DNA from: Spirochaetales bacterium | GTDB taxonomy: Bacteria; Spirochaetota; Spirochaetia; SZUA-6; JAFGRV01 | DNA: 64,000 nucleotides | Direction: 5' to 3' | Assembly: GCA_016930085.1 (NCBI GenBank) | Contig: JAFGHO010000008.1 | Coordinates: 96,146-160,145 of the forward strand | Part shown: positions 34,864-43,549 of the stretch, one piece after another | Numbering within the stretch: position 1 is the stretch's first letter | Layout: every line of letters begins with the position of its first letter | Program-made: the position numbers and the translations under genes | Notes under the pieces: generated by a model | The model's database searches: none | The model's input: the letters and a program-made list of their open reading frames with translations, nothing else | Told to the model about the DNA's origin: nothing

Positions 34864-36087
34864 ATGGATATGATCAAAAAATCGCATAAACTGCTCGATG
34901 TCTGCTACGACATACGCGGCCCAGTACTCGAAGAGGCAAAGCGGCTCGAGGAAGAAGGATATCACCTGCTCAAACTCCACATCGGCAACCCGGCACCGTT
35001 CGGGTTCGATACGCCGGACGAAATCCTCCACGATATCGTCATCAACATGAGCAAGGCTCAGGGCTATATCGATTCGAAAGGGCTTTTTGCAGCGAGAAAA
35101 GCGGTCGTGCAGTATTCGCAGGAAAAAAAGATACCCGATGTCGATATCGAAGATGTGTATATCGGCAACGGGGTAAGCGAGTTGATCGTCATGACCATGC
35201 AGGGGCTGCTCAATACGGGCGACGAAGTCCTCATTCCGATGCCGGATTATCCCCTCTGGACCGCCGCAGTCAATTTATCCGGGGGAAAGGCCGTCCATTA
35301 TCTCTGCGACGAACAATCGGAGTGGTATCCCGACTGTAACGATATACGAAATAAAATAACGGATAAAACAAAAGCGATCGTCATCATCAATCCCAACAAT
35401 CCGACCGGCGCCGTCTATCCGCTCGAACTGCTTACCGAAATCGCCGCTATTGCGGAAGAACATAACCTAATTATCTATGCCGATGAAATATACGACAAGA
35501 TTCTCTATGACGGTGTCGTCCATACCTCGATCGCTTCCCTGACGGACAAGGTCCTGTGCGTCACATTCAACGGACTTTCCAAATCCTACCGGGCCGCCGG
35601 ATTCCGCGCCGGCTGGATGGTGATAAGCGGCGACAGGCCTCATGCAAGGGATTATCTCGACGGACTCAATATTCTCGCTTCCATGCGGCTTTGCAGCAAT
35701 GTCCCCGCGCAGTTCGGGATACAGACCGCACTCGGCGGTTATCAGAGTATCAACGAACTGGTCCTTCCCGGCGGAAGACTCTGCGAGCAGCGCGATATCT
35801 GCCACCGCCTTCTTTCCGGTATACCGGGGGTCAGCTGCGTCAGACCGAAAGGCGCGCTTTACCTTTTCCCGCGGCTGGATGTCAAAAAATTCGGCATCAC
35901 CAACGACTACAAGTTTATTCTGGATCTGCTTCTTGAAAAGAAAATACTCGTTGTCCAGGGAACCGGTTTCAACTGGCCGCATCCAGACCATTTCAGGATC
36001 GTCTTTCTTCCGCCCGTAGATCTCCTGAAAAAGGCCATGGAGGAACTGAAGCATTTTCTTGAACATTACATCCAAAACAAGGAATAA
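34864..36087 (+). CDS. alaA: Alanine-type aminotransferase, class I
   Basis: A 407-residue PLP aminotransferase of fold type I, close to AlaA: GNPAPFGFDTPDEI near 41-54, NGVSELI, PNNPTGAVYP (177-186), YADEIYDKI, and the PLP lysine Lys240 in FNGLSKSYRAAGFRAGWM. Probably makes alanine from pyruvate with glutamate as donor. GAGGG precedes ATG 34864; ATG 34870 is an alternative. Confidence 0.88.
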   Translation: MDMIKKSHKLLDVCYDIRGPVLEEAKRLEEEGYHLLKLHIGNPAPFGFDTPDEILHDIVINMSKAQGYIDSKGLFAARKAVVQYSQEKKIPDVDIEDVYIGNGVSELIVMTMQGLLNTGDEVLIPMPDYPLWTAAVNLSGGKAVHYLCDEQSEWYPDCNDIRNKITDKTKAIVIINPNNPTGAVYPLELLTEIAAIAEEHNLIIYADEIYDKILYDGVVHTSIASLTDKVLCVTFNGLSKSYRAAGFRAGWMVISGDRPHARDYLDGLNILASMRLCSNVPAQFGIQTALGGYQSINELVLPGGRLCEQRDICHRLLSGIPGVSCVRPKGALYLFPRLDVKKFGITNDYKFILDLLLEKKILVVQGTGFNWPHPDHFRIVFLPPVDLLKKAMEELKHFLEHYIQNKE

Positions 36088-36117
36088 TCGTTCCGGACGC
36101 CAGCTTTCCGTTATTCC

Positions 36118-38622
36118 TTATTGGCAGAACGCCTCGATAATTCCAACATAATACCGGGCGATAAGCAACGCGTCGACAATATCGATCTTCCCGCTACAAT
36201 CAGCGTCTCCGGATGAAAGCGGCGCGGTAAATGAGGCGGGTTCGAGCCCCACGTAATACTGGGCGACGATAAGCGCGTCCGTGATATCGATACGGTTACT
36301 GCCGTTCACGTCCCCCCTGATACTCTCAAAAACCGTCACATTCCCGCCGATTGCCTCGGGAATACCGACTTCAAGGGTATTTTCGTCGACGATTGAATCG
36401 ATCGTTACCGAAAGCGGGGTGCTTCCCGCTTCCTCTCCGGCAATAAAATAAAGGGTAAGAAGATGGAGATCACGGCCCGGCCCGCTGCCGGTCGTATCGA
36501 ATCCGCTTGTTTTGATGATCCCGGGTTCATTCACGTTTACCGCCGCTATAAATCCGTCGGCCCCCTCAGCGACGCCGCTATCCCCCTGTTCCGTATCCAC
36601 GGAAATGATACCGGGGGTATACGAAATGTCGATCCCGTAAGCGGCAACCTTCTGGGTACCGGAATCAAGACGGACTTCCACGGAGAAATGTTCATTGATG
36701 AAGACCGATGTTTCTTCGGGCGCGATCCGGACGTGCCCTGCCCCGGGCAAAGGGGTTTCGGTCGGGAGGGGGGTGGGGGAGGGGGTCGTTTCAGGCCCGG
36801 CCGTCGGCGCCGGGTAATTTCCGGCAGGAGGGACTCCCCAGAGTAGATCGCCGCCGTAATAGACGGCGATTCGGTTGAAATCCCGATAGGCCGAATACGA
36901 AGGATCGAAGGAATAATCGTTTGTCTGATCGTAACGGCTTCCGTCCGTTTTTTCGATGGTGAGTTCGATGCAGAGCTCCGAATACGGATTGAAAAGGATC
37001 TCCCCCTGTGTATGGGTAAAACCGATATCGAAGTAGCCGTCGGAGAAGACGACAGAGAGGAGCGACGTATCGATATCGGCGTTATCGATACGGTAACGTT
37101 CCTGCTGTGTCCCTTCCTTCGTGTAAAAATAGCGGACCGTGATGTTCTGCAATACCAGTTGTGACGGTTCCATATTGATGATACGTATGTTCGGCCGCAA
37201 TGCCGCGGCAGTCTCGCCGACCTCGCCGCAACGGTATGCCGCTTTCATATCGATTACCGGCTCCGGTGAGTTTTGCGGCGCCGGTTCGGGTACCGGCGTA
37301 TTCACCGGAATCTGGCCGCCGGAAGCAAGCAGTGCCCGTTCGATATTGAGTCTCCCGCCGCTTATTATTTTTCCCGAATACGATGGGACCGGATCGACAT
37401 TATCGAGGATCGCCTCGATTACCTCGCGATACCCCATATCGGGATCGACAGAAAGCAGCAGGGCGACGGCGCCGGTGACGTGGGGGGTGGCGATCGACGT
37501 GCCGTATTTATAGTTGTAGACGCCGCTTCCGAAGGTCGAATAAATCTCCATACCCGGCGCGGCGAGATCCACCGTCTGCAGGCCGTAATTTGAAGAAACA
37601 TCGAGGGCATCGTTTGATGACATCGAGTTCGCGACCGCCAGAATATTGTCATACTCATAAGCCGAGGGGTAAAAGGGCGTTCTGTCATTATCGTCGCCGA
37701 TCGCGTCGCTTCCGCCATTACCCGCCGCCGCCACGACGATAATCCCGGCATTCCTGGCGCGGATGATCGCATTCCGGAATGTCTGATAATCCGTGTACGT
37801 CCCTAAACTCGCATTGATCACGTCACAGCCGGCTGAAATCGCATAATCAATCGCTTCGACCCCGTCGGATAAATAACCTTCCAGGTTGCTGTCCAGTATT
37901 TTGAGGGGCATGATCGTGACATTCCAGTTGATGCCCGCTACCCCTATCACGTTATTACCCCTGGCTGCGATGATCCCCGTAATGTGGGTCCCGTGGTAGC
38001 CCGGGTAGTGATCGTCATACGGATCATCGTCATCATTGACGAAATCATAACCGCTTCCGATATTCTGCCAGAGATCGGGATGGGTATAATCGACACCGGA
38101 ATCGAGTACCGCAACGACAATATTTGAGGAACCGGTCGTATAATCCCACGCCCTGTCTGCCGATACGCGAACCATATTCCACTGCCCGGAGAAATACTCA
38201 TCGTCAGGGGTATAGCATCCCCTGATAATCGCGTCCGGTTCGGCATAAAGAATCTCCGGATCTTTGTTCAAGGTATCGAGGATCAGGTCGAGTTCATCTT
38301 GAGAAAGAAAATTGTCGTATGAAAATACCATCAAATCCGCAAGGGCATCGACGGTACCGGTTTGATTATCATTTTCATCGCCGATTCTTCCCGTGTTTCT
38401 CTTCTTTAATCCGGCAATAATATGATCGCGGACAAGCCGTTCCGTTTTTCCGGGAACCGGAATACCCCGCTGCCTGAAAGAAGTATCGACATGTGATAGA
38501 TAGGATTCCTTTGCGTCTTTTTTGAACTGGACGATGATTCTGTCCGTTTTCTCCGTTGTCGGATGGAGAGACAAACACATAAAAAAACAAATGACACCCA
38601 TTATAATTCGTTTATTTCTCAT
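36118..38622 (-). CDS. Secreted subtilase with CBM3, cohesin-like and dockerin modules
   Basis: An 834-residue multi-domain secreted protein. Signal peptide about 1-20; I9-like propeptide about 25-130; S8 protease domain about 140-430 with Asp174 (VLDSGVD), His210 (YHGTHITG), Asn302 and Ser376 (GTSIATPH); a family 3 carbohydrate-binding module about 458-597 (IRIINMEPSQLVLQNITVRYFY ... NDYSFDPSYSAYRDFNRIAVYYGG); a Thr/Pro linker; a cohesin-like domain about 629-765 (VFINEHFSVEVRLDSG, GIDISYTPGIISV, PGIIKTSGFD); and a dockerin 768-831. Protease, cellulose binding, cohesin and dockerin in one chain is unusual. GAGG precedes ATG 38622. Confidence 0.88.
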   Translation of the reverse strand: MRNKRIIMGVICFFMCLSLHPTTEKTDRIIVQFKKDAKESYLSHVDTSFRQRGIPVPGKTERLVRDHIIAGLKKRNTGRIGDENDNQTGTVDALADLMVFSYDNFLSQDELDLILDTLNKDPEILYAEPDAIIRGCYTPDDEYFSGQWNMVRVSADRAWDYTTGSSNIVVAVLDSGVDYTHPDLWQNIGSGYDFVNDDDDPYDDHYPGYHGTHITGIIAARGNNVIGVAGINWNVTIMPLKILDSNLEGYLSDGVEAIDYAISAGCDVINASLGTYTDYQTFRNAIIRARNAGIIVVAAAGNGGSDAIGDDNDRTPFYPSAYEYDNILAVANSMSSNDALDVSSNYGLQTVDLAAPGMEIYSTFGSGVYNYKYGTSIATPHVTGAVALLLSVDPDMGYREVIEAILDNVDPVPSYSGKIISGGRLNIERALLASGGQIPVNTPVPEPAPQNSPEPVIDMKAAYRCGEVGETAAALRPNIRIINMEPSQLVLQNITVRYFYTKEGTQQERYRIDNADIDTSLLSVVFSDGYFDIGFTHTQGEILFNPYSELCIELTIEKTDGSRYDQTNDYSFDPSYSAYRDFNRIAVYYGGDLLWGVPPAGNYPAPTAGPETTPSPTPLPTETPLPGAGHVRIAPEETSVFINEHFSVEVRLDSGTQKVAAYGIDISYTPGIISVDTEQGDSGVAEGADGFIAAVNVNEPGIIKTSGFDTTGSGPGRDLHLLTLYFIAGEEAGSTPLSVTIDSIVDENTLEVGIPEAIGGNVTVFESIRGDVNGSNRIDITDALIVAQYYVGLEPASFTAPLSSGDADCSGKIDIVDALLIARYYVGIIEAFCQ

Positions 38623-38713
38623 CTGTGCCTCGTCATGGTTTAAACATTTTCGTTTTGTTAACGTTGCGTTATTGTACCGTATTTATGAAAGGAAAAAAGA
38701 GGAGGTTTGTCCA

Positions 38714-38764
38714 ATGACGTTATCAGTGTTTTCTTTGTATGCCGGCCAGATCAAAATTTCATGA
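38714..38764 (+). CDS. Micro-ORF A with strong ribosome-binding site
   Basis: A 16-codon frame, MTLSVFSLYAGQIKIS, preceded by AGAGGAGG at 8-nt spacing, one of the best Shine-Dalgarno sequences in the window. It ends at TGA 15 nt before a second micro-ORF. It could encode a leader peptide or a small hydrophobic protein, or be a decayed gene. Unproven. Confidence 0.4.
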   Translation: MTLSVFSLYAGQIKIS

Positions 38765-38778
38765 GGAGGATTTCAAAC

Positions 38779-38841
38779 ATGTCGGGTATTTTCGACGATA
38801 TGCGATGGAGAAAAATAGTCTTTTTCTTTATTTCAGCGTGA
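38779..38841 (+). CDS. Micro-ORF B with strong ribosome-binding site
   Basis: A 20-codon frame starting MSGIFDDMRWRK and ending in a hydrophobic stretch (VFFFISA), preceded by GAGGAGGA at 9-nt spacing. Its last 14 bases overlap the end of the AbrB-type gene on the other strand. A charged start and hydrophobic end resemble small membrane peptides or type I toxins, but no function can be claimed. Confidence 0.4.
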   Translation: MSGIFDDMRWRKIVFFFISA

Positions 38842-39046
38842 AATAACGGGATTTCCCTTCCGATACGCCCGAGGTGACGATTATACTCGATTTATGTGAG
38901 TTATTGGTCTCTTTTTTTAACGGTGTGAGGAGAATTCCCCCCGCTTCCTGGGTAATAGTAAAGGAATCTCCCGGAAACAATCCGAGATTCTTCTGAATCA
39001 TGTGAGGTATCGTTATTTTCCCGTCATTATCGATGCTTATTTTCAT
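38828..39046 (-). CDS. AbrB/MazE-type DNA-binding protein
   Basis: A 72-residue protein with the SpoVT-AbrB swapped-hairpin motif: KISIDNDGKITIPHMIQKNLGLFPGDSFTI. Typical of antitoxins or transition-state regulators. The start is ATG 39046, after GGAAGGT at 7-nt spacing; the frame is open further upstream. No toxin gene lies next to it on its own strand; two micro-ORFs run against its 3' end. Confidence 0.85.
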   Translation of the reverse strand: MKISIDNDGKITIPHMIQKNLGLFPGDSFTITQEAGGILLTPLKKETNNSHKSSIIVTSGVSEGKSRYFTLK

Positions 39047-39243
39047 ATTACCTTCCCGCCTGAAAAATAATGTCGAATTGTACATTATTATTGAGAAAAA
39101 AGCAATAAAAATATTTATGTATTCTCATTCACATTAAAGCCATATACCGGTAGTCAAAAATACGAGCAATCCGTAAAAGAATTATCCATTTTAGCGCGTT
39201 TCATCCGATAATTGAAATAATAAAGACAACAATGAAAGGGAAA

Positions 39244-39456
39244 ATGATGAAAGCGGTCATTTCAGCACGAATCTATAATTTCTTTTTGGTCAATCATACA
39301 AACGGATTTGTCGTGACGTCGAAACTGTATGAAATGGATAAATTATTTACCTTCCTCTCACATTGCAAAGGACGGCGGATCGAGGTTGAAATCCTCGATG
39401 AATCGATAAATGAACTCGTTCAAAGAAAAAACAAAGAGTTGAAAAACAAACGGTAA
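39244..39456 (+). CDS. Small hypothetical protein
   Basis: A 70-residue protein: VISARIYNFFLVNHTNGFVVTSKLYEMDKLFTFL then a basic tail (RKNKELKNKR). Not recognised. AAAGGG precedes ATG 39244; ATG 39232 would also be in frame. It lies alone between the AbrB-type gene and the OmpA-type gene. Confidence 0.55.
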   Translation: MMKAVISARIYNFFLVNHTNGFVVTSKLYEMDKLFTFLSHCKGRRIEVEILDESINELVQRKNKELKNKR

Positions 39457-39667
39457 AAGGCCCGATATAAATATACATCACCAACCGTCGTTCTAATGGG
39501 GTTTCCATGGCAATACAATGAGTTTTTCCTTTGAATCCGGTCATTCACATCCCCACTTTCCGGAAGCTATATAGGCAATTTGGTATTCTTGCATATTATT
39601 TCATTAATCGATACTATGTCGTACATATAATCATATCCTGACTATTTTAGAAAGTGAGGTTTTAACT

Positions 39668-42451
39668 ATGAAGTGTATTAATCTGATTTTCATCATGGCG
39701 ATATTGTGTCTCTCTCTCCCGCTTTCAGCGCAGAATATCGAAGAGGTGTATTCACCGGTATTGTTTTCGTTCGGGACGGGTCCCGTCTCCTTTGAATCCC
39801 CCGCTTCGGATATCTATAATCCGGCGGCCGCGGCCACGAAACAGCGGATTACGCTGGACCTGAGTTATTTCCACCTCCCCGGATTCGGAGATGAAGAGGG
39901 TTTTGCTTCAGCCGTGAATCTCGGGATAAGCATTCCGTCGAAGTTCGGTGTGTTTTCGACCTCAGGTCATTTTTTCACGTCCCCTTTTCCGAGTCTGAAC
40001 TGGGGTACACTCGGCAGTCTCAATATCAGTTTTTCCAAGGACCTCTTTCCGTATCTGCTTGGAGGAATCGGCCTCGATGTCATATACGGCTCGCAAAACG
40101 ACACGACCGACTGGGCCCTTTGCGCGGACATCGGATTTATCCATATTATTAATGAAGTACTGTTCCTCAAAGATGTCATGTGGGGCGTGAGTTTTCAAAA
40201 CATCGGTAAATGGTACGCGCCGACCTCAGACGATTCATTTTTCCCCCAGCCGTTTACGCCCGCTGCGGCGGTTTACTGCAAACCTTTGAAATTGAAGGAT
40301 TTCAGCATCGGTCTGATGTCTTCACTATCCGCGCCGGCTTTCCGGAACCTTCGATTCGGCCTTGGTACGGACATCACCCTCTTTGATATGGTCTTCCTTT
40401 ACGGCAGTTACACCCTTGATTTGAATGAAACCATCGAGGGGACTTCCTCACGGCCGATTCCCTTTTCCTTTGGATTTTCTCTGAAATTTAAGACCGATAT
40501 AAAAGAAAAGGTCGATTTTCTCGATATTTCGGAGCGCGGCTGGCATCGAAGCGAGATAAAGCCGTCATTTACCCTTCTTCCCCTGAATGACGATATCTGG
40601 GCGATCGGCGCGGGATGTTCGTTAACCCTGGGCGTGACGGACACGAATCCCCCGGAAATCAAGCTCGATACCCCGGATGCCGTCTATTTTTCACCGAATT
40701 ACGACGGCGCGCAGGACTATTGTACAATCCCCCTGGATATTACCGATGAACGGTATGTCAAGGGGTATTCGGTGATAATCACGGATAAGGAAGGCAATGT
40801 CCTCAAAACAATAAATCAGAAGGATGAACGTCCGGAAGACCTCAATGTCAAAAACCTCGGAGAACGGATATTGTATTCGAAAACGGCGATCACGATACCC
40901 CCGTCGGTCATGTGGAACGGGAACAAGGACGACGGTTCACGGGTCGAAGACGGCGACTATTACGTTCGGATCGAAGCGTGGGACGATAACGGGAACAGGG
41001 GAGCGAGCGAGACAAAAAAAATTGTCGTCGACACGACCGCCCCCCGGATCGAAACTGAATGTCCTCATCTCGTGTTCGCGCCGTCGGCTTCGACGGAAGC
41101 CGAAAACGGCACCCCGGATACGGCGGCAGCGGGCGACAAACGCGGTGAGACGATCACGATATATCAGTCGTCGAGCAGGGAAGACAGCTGGAAAGCGGAA
41201 ATAACGGACAGCGTGGGAAAGGTCGTTAAAACGATGGAATGGGAGGGCGCCGTCGAAAATGTCACCTGGGACGGAAGGGACGAAAGCGGTAACATACTCC
41301 CCGACGGCAGATATACATATACACTCTCATCTCAGGACGCGGCCGGCAATATGGTCACGACAACGGTTTCAGGTATCGAAATCGATACGCGACAGACCCC
41401 CGTTTTCATCAGGGTCGACTCTGAGGGGTTTTCACCCAATAACGACGGTTTCATGGACACGATCTCCTTCAGTATGGGTGTCGAAGAAAAACAGGGGATT
41501 AAAAACTGGAAACTCGAGGTGATCCATGAAACTGAAGGGGTAAAACGGACATATACCGGGACACCCCCTTTGAAAGAGACAATAGCATGGGACGGAAAGG
41601 AAGCGGACGGAAAAGCCTGTCCGGAAGGTAAATATTATTCATTGTTTTCCGTCGAATATAACAAGGAGAATATCCCTAACAGGAAATCCAATACCTTCCT
41701 ACTCGACAATTCCCCACCACAGCTTTCTCTTTCACATACTCCCGAGTTCTTTTCCCCCGATAATGACGGGGAGGACGATGAGTTGACCATCATTCCGAAT
41801 GTCACCGATGCCGGCGCCGTCTCCGAATGGCGGATACGGATCCTTGAGCCGAACAGCAACAAACTTTTCAAGGAGTTCGGCGGAACGGGTGCTCCGGCAA
41901 AAGAAATAATCTGGGACGGTATTTCAAATGACGGGGCACTGGTCGAAGCCGCCGAGGATTACACGGTCGAGTTCGAGGCGACCGATATCTTCGGAAACAC
42001 CGCAGCATCGAAGGGTACTATTCCGATCGATGTTCTTGTCATGAGAGACGGCGACAGGTTGAAAATCCGGATCGCGTCGATCGTTTTTGTTCCGGATACG
42101 GCCGACTACAAGAATGTTTCCCCGGAAAAAAGCGATAAAAACCTGTGGGTATTGAAAAGACTGGCTAAAATCTTCAACAAATTCAGATCATATAAAATCA
42201 CCATCGAAGGCCACGCGGTCAGTGTGTATTGGGAGAATCCCGAGCGTGCCGAACGGGAAGACGTCGAGGATTGTATACCCCTTTCGAAAAAGCGGGCTGA
42301 CGCGATCAAGGAAGGTCTTGTCGCCTCCGGTGTGGAGAAAAACAGAATCGAAACGATCGGCAAGGGCTGTAAATACCCCGTGGTTCCCCACGGCGATCTC
42401 GAAAACCGGTGGAAAAACAGAAGGGTGGAGTTTTATCTCACCAAGAAATAA
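39668..42451 (+). CDS. UPF0164-like barrel / FlgD-Ig repeats / OmpA-domain protein
   Basis: A 927-residue outer-membrane protein. Signal peptide 1-21; an N-terminal part (about 25-290) with the alternating strands of the treponemal UPF0164 / PorV-like barrels (PASDIYNPAAAATKQRITLDLSYFHLPGFG); about four FlgD-type Ig repeats (about 300-780), each with a FSPNNDG-type calcium motif and a VxWDGxDxxG turn; and a C-terminal OmpA peptidoglycan-binding domain (about 800-927, ITIEGHAVSVYWEN ... LSKKRADAIKEGLVASGV). It probably links the outer membrane to the cell wall. GAGG precedes ATG 39668. Confidence 0.85.
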   Translation: MKCINLIFIMAILCLSLPLSAQNIEEVYSPVLFSFGTGPVSFESPASDIYNPAAAATKQRITLDLSYFHLPGFGDEEGFASAVNLGISIPSKFGVFSTSGHFFTSPFPSLNWGTLGSLNISFSKDLFPYLLGGIGLDVIYGSQNDTTDWALCADIGFIHIINEVLFLKDVMWGVSFQNIGKWYAPTSDDSFFPQPFTPAAAVYCKPLKLKDFSIGLMSSLSAPAFRNLRFGLGTDITLFDMVFLYGSYTLDLNETIEGTSSRPIPFSFGFSLKFKTDIKEKVDFLDISERGWHRSEIKPSFTLLPLNDDIWAIGAGCSLTLGVTDTNPPEIKLDTPDAVYFSPNYDGAQDYCTIPLDITDERYVKGYSVIITDKEGNVLKTINQKDERPEDLNVKNLGERILYSKTAITIPPSVMWNGNKDDGSRVEDGDYYVRIEAWDDNGNRGASETKKIVVDTTAPRIETECPHLVFAPSASTEAENGTPDTAAAGDKRGETITIYQSSSREDSWKAEITDSVGKVVKTMEWEGAVENVTWDGRDESGNILPDGRYTYTLSSQDAAGNMVTTTVSGIEIDTRQTPVFIRVDSEGFSPNNDGFMDTISFSMGVEEKQGIKNWKLEVIHETEGVKRTYTGTPPLKETIAWDGKEADGKACPEGKYYSLFSVEYNKENIPNRKSNTFLLDNSPPQLSLSHTPEFFSPDNDGEDDELTIIPNVTDAGAVSEWRIRILEPNSNKLFKEFGGTGAPAKEIIWDGISNDGALVEAAEDYTVEFEATDIFGNTAASKGTIPIDVLVMRDGDRLKIRIASIVFVPDTADYKNVSPEKSDKNLWVLKRLAKIFNKFRSYKITIEGHAVSVYWENPERAEREDVEDCIPLSKKRADAIKEGLVASGVEKNRIETIGKGCKYPVVPHGDLENRWKNRRVEFYLTKK

Positions 42452-42460
42452 CAAATACGA

Positions 42461-42498
42461 ACGTGAGGATGTGTCGATTCGATGACACATCCTCACGT
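42461..42498 (+). other. 15-bp hairpin after the OmpA-type gene
   Basis: Perfect inverted repeat ACGTGAGGATGTGTC (42461-42475) with 42484-42498, 8-nt loop, 9 nt after the stop codon. No T-run follows on either strand, so it is a stabilising or Rho-linked 3' structure rather than a standard terminator. Confidence 0.6.
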
Positions 42499-42578
42499 GA
42501 GGAATGTGCCGTGATGGTAGATCCCGTTTTTTATCTCTCAGATATTGAAGATGCTACATGAAGACGGAATATAATTTT

Positions 42579-43382
42579 CTACCGCTTTTTTATTTCGTTC
42601 CAGAGCCTGTCCATCAGCGCAAGCCCCGCTTCCTCGAGGGGAATCCCTTTTTCAATCAGTCTTTTTTCGATCTCCATAAAGCGCGCCGTAAACTTGTTGT
42701 TTGTCCTGTTCAGTGCGAGTGAAGGATCGATCTTCATGAGGCGGGCGAGGTTGACGACGGTAAAGAGGATATCGCCGATTTCTTCTTCCGTCTGCCTGAT
42801 ACCTCCCGTTTTTACCGCCCGATGCAGTTCATCGATTTCCTCTTCGAGTTTTCCGAAGACCGGTGCCGTTTCGGTCCAGTCGAACCCGACCTTTGATACT
42901 TTCTTCTGTATCGCCGCTGCCTTTTCAAGCGGCGGCAATGCCCGGGGAATCGAATCAAGCAGATGCGGCGTCCTGTTTTTACCTTCGACCGTCGTTTTAA
43001 TCTCTTCCCATTTGACGATAACCTCATCGGCACTCCCGACCTTTTCATCGCCGAAAACATGGGGGTGGCGCCGAATCAGCTTTTCCGATATGTCTCCAAG
43101 CACATCGGTCAGGGTGAACTTCCGGTTTTCCTCCTTTATCCGTATCATCATGAGAATGACCAGAAAAAGATCCCCGAGTTCTTCCTTGAGGTTTTCATCA
43201 TCGTCACACTCGATCGCATCGATCGATTCGTATGCTTCTTCGATAAGGCTTTTCCGTAATGTCGAAGCAGACTGCTTTCTATCCCACGGACACCCGTCCG
43301 GTCCCCGAAGCCGTTTGACAATGCCATACAATCGCATAAAAGCCTCCTGTGCCGTTATACGATTATTGTTTTCATCGACCAT
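42579..43382 (-). CDS. mazG: Nucleoside triphosphate pyrophosphohydrolase MazG
   Basis: A 267-residue protein with two MazG repeats: GCPWDRKQSASTLRKSL, EEAYESIDAIE and EELGDLFLVILM in the first half, and the second repeat from about 165 (FDWTETAPVFGKLEEEIDEL, EEIGDILFTVVNLAR). It hydrolyses (d)NTPs to the monophosphate and pyrophosphate, cleaning the nucleotide pool. ATG 43382 has no ribosome-binding site and lies 6 nt after a weak -10 (TATGAC), so it may be leaderless too. Divergent from rpe. Confidence 0.93.
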   Translation of the reverse strand: MVDENNNRITAQEAFMRLYGIVKRLRGPDGCPWDRKQSASTLRKSLIEEAYESIDAIECDDDENLKEELGDLFLVILMMIRIKEENRKFTLTDVLGDISEKLIRRHPHVFGDEKVGSADEVIVKWEEIKTTVEGKNRTPHLLDSIPRALPPLEKAAAIQKKVSKVGFDWTETAPVFGKLEEEIDELHRAVKTGGIRQTEEEIGDILFTVVNLARLMKIDPSLALNRTNNKFTARFMEIEKRLIEKGIPLEEAGLALMDRLWNEIKKR

Positions 43383-43514
43383 ACTACCGTCATACCACAG
43401 AAACCGTTTCTCTGCAAGGCTGCCTCTCCCTGTCCGTTATAAAACGGTGAAAATACAGACGTTATATGAGAAAACCGCACTGAATACTATCCGGCCGCCG
43501 GATGTCATTCGTAC

Positions 43515-43544
43515 TTGATTGACGCGTTGCGTTTCTGGTATATT
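43515..43544 (+). promoter_or_regulatory. rpe promoter, leaderless
   Basis: TTGATT (43515-43520), 18-bp spacer, TATATT (43539-43544). The predicted start falls on ATG 43550; the bases before it (GAGTT) are not a ribosome-binding site. Confidence 0.55.
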
Positions 43545-43549
43545 GAGTT

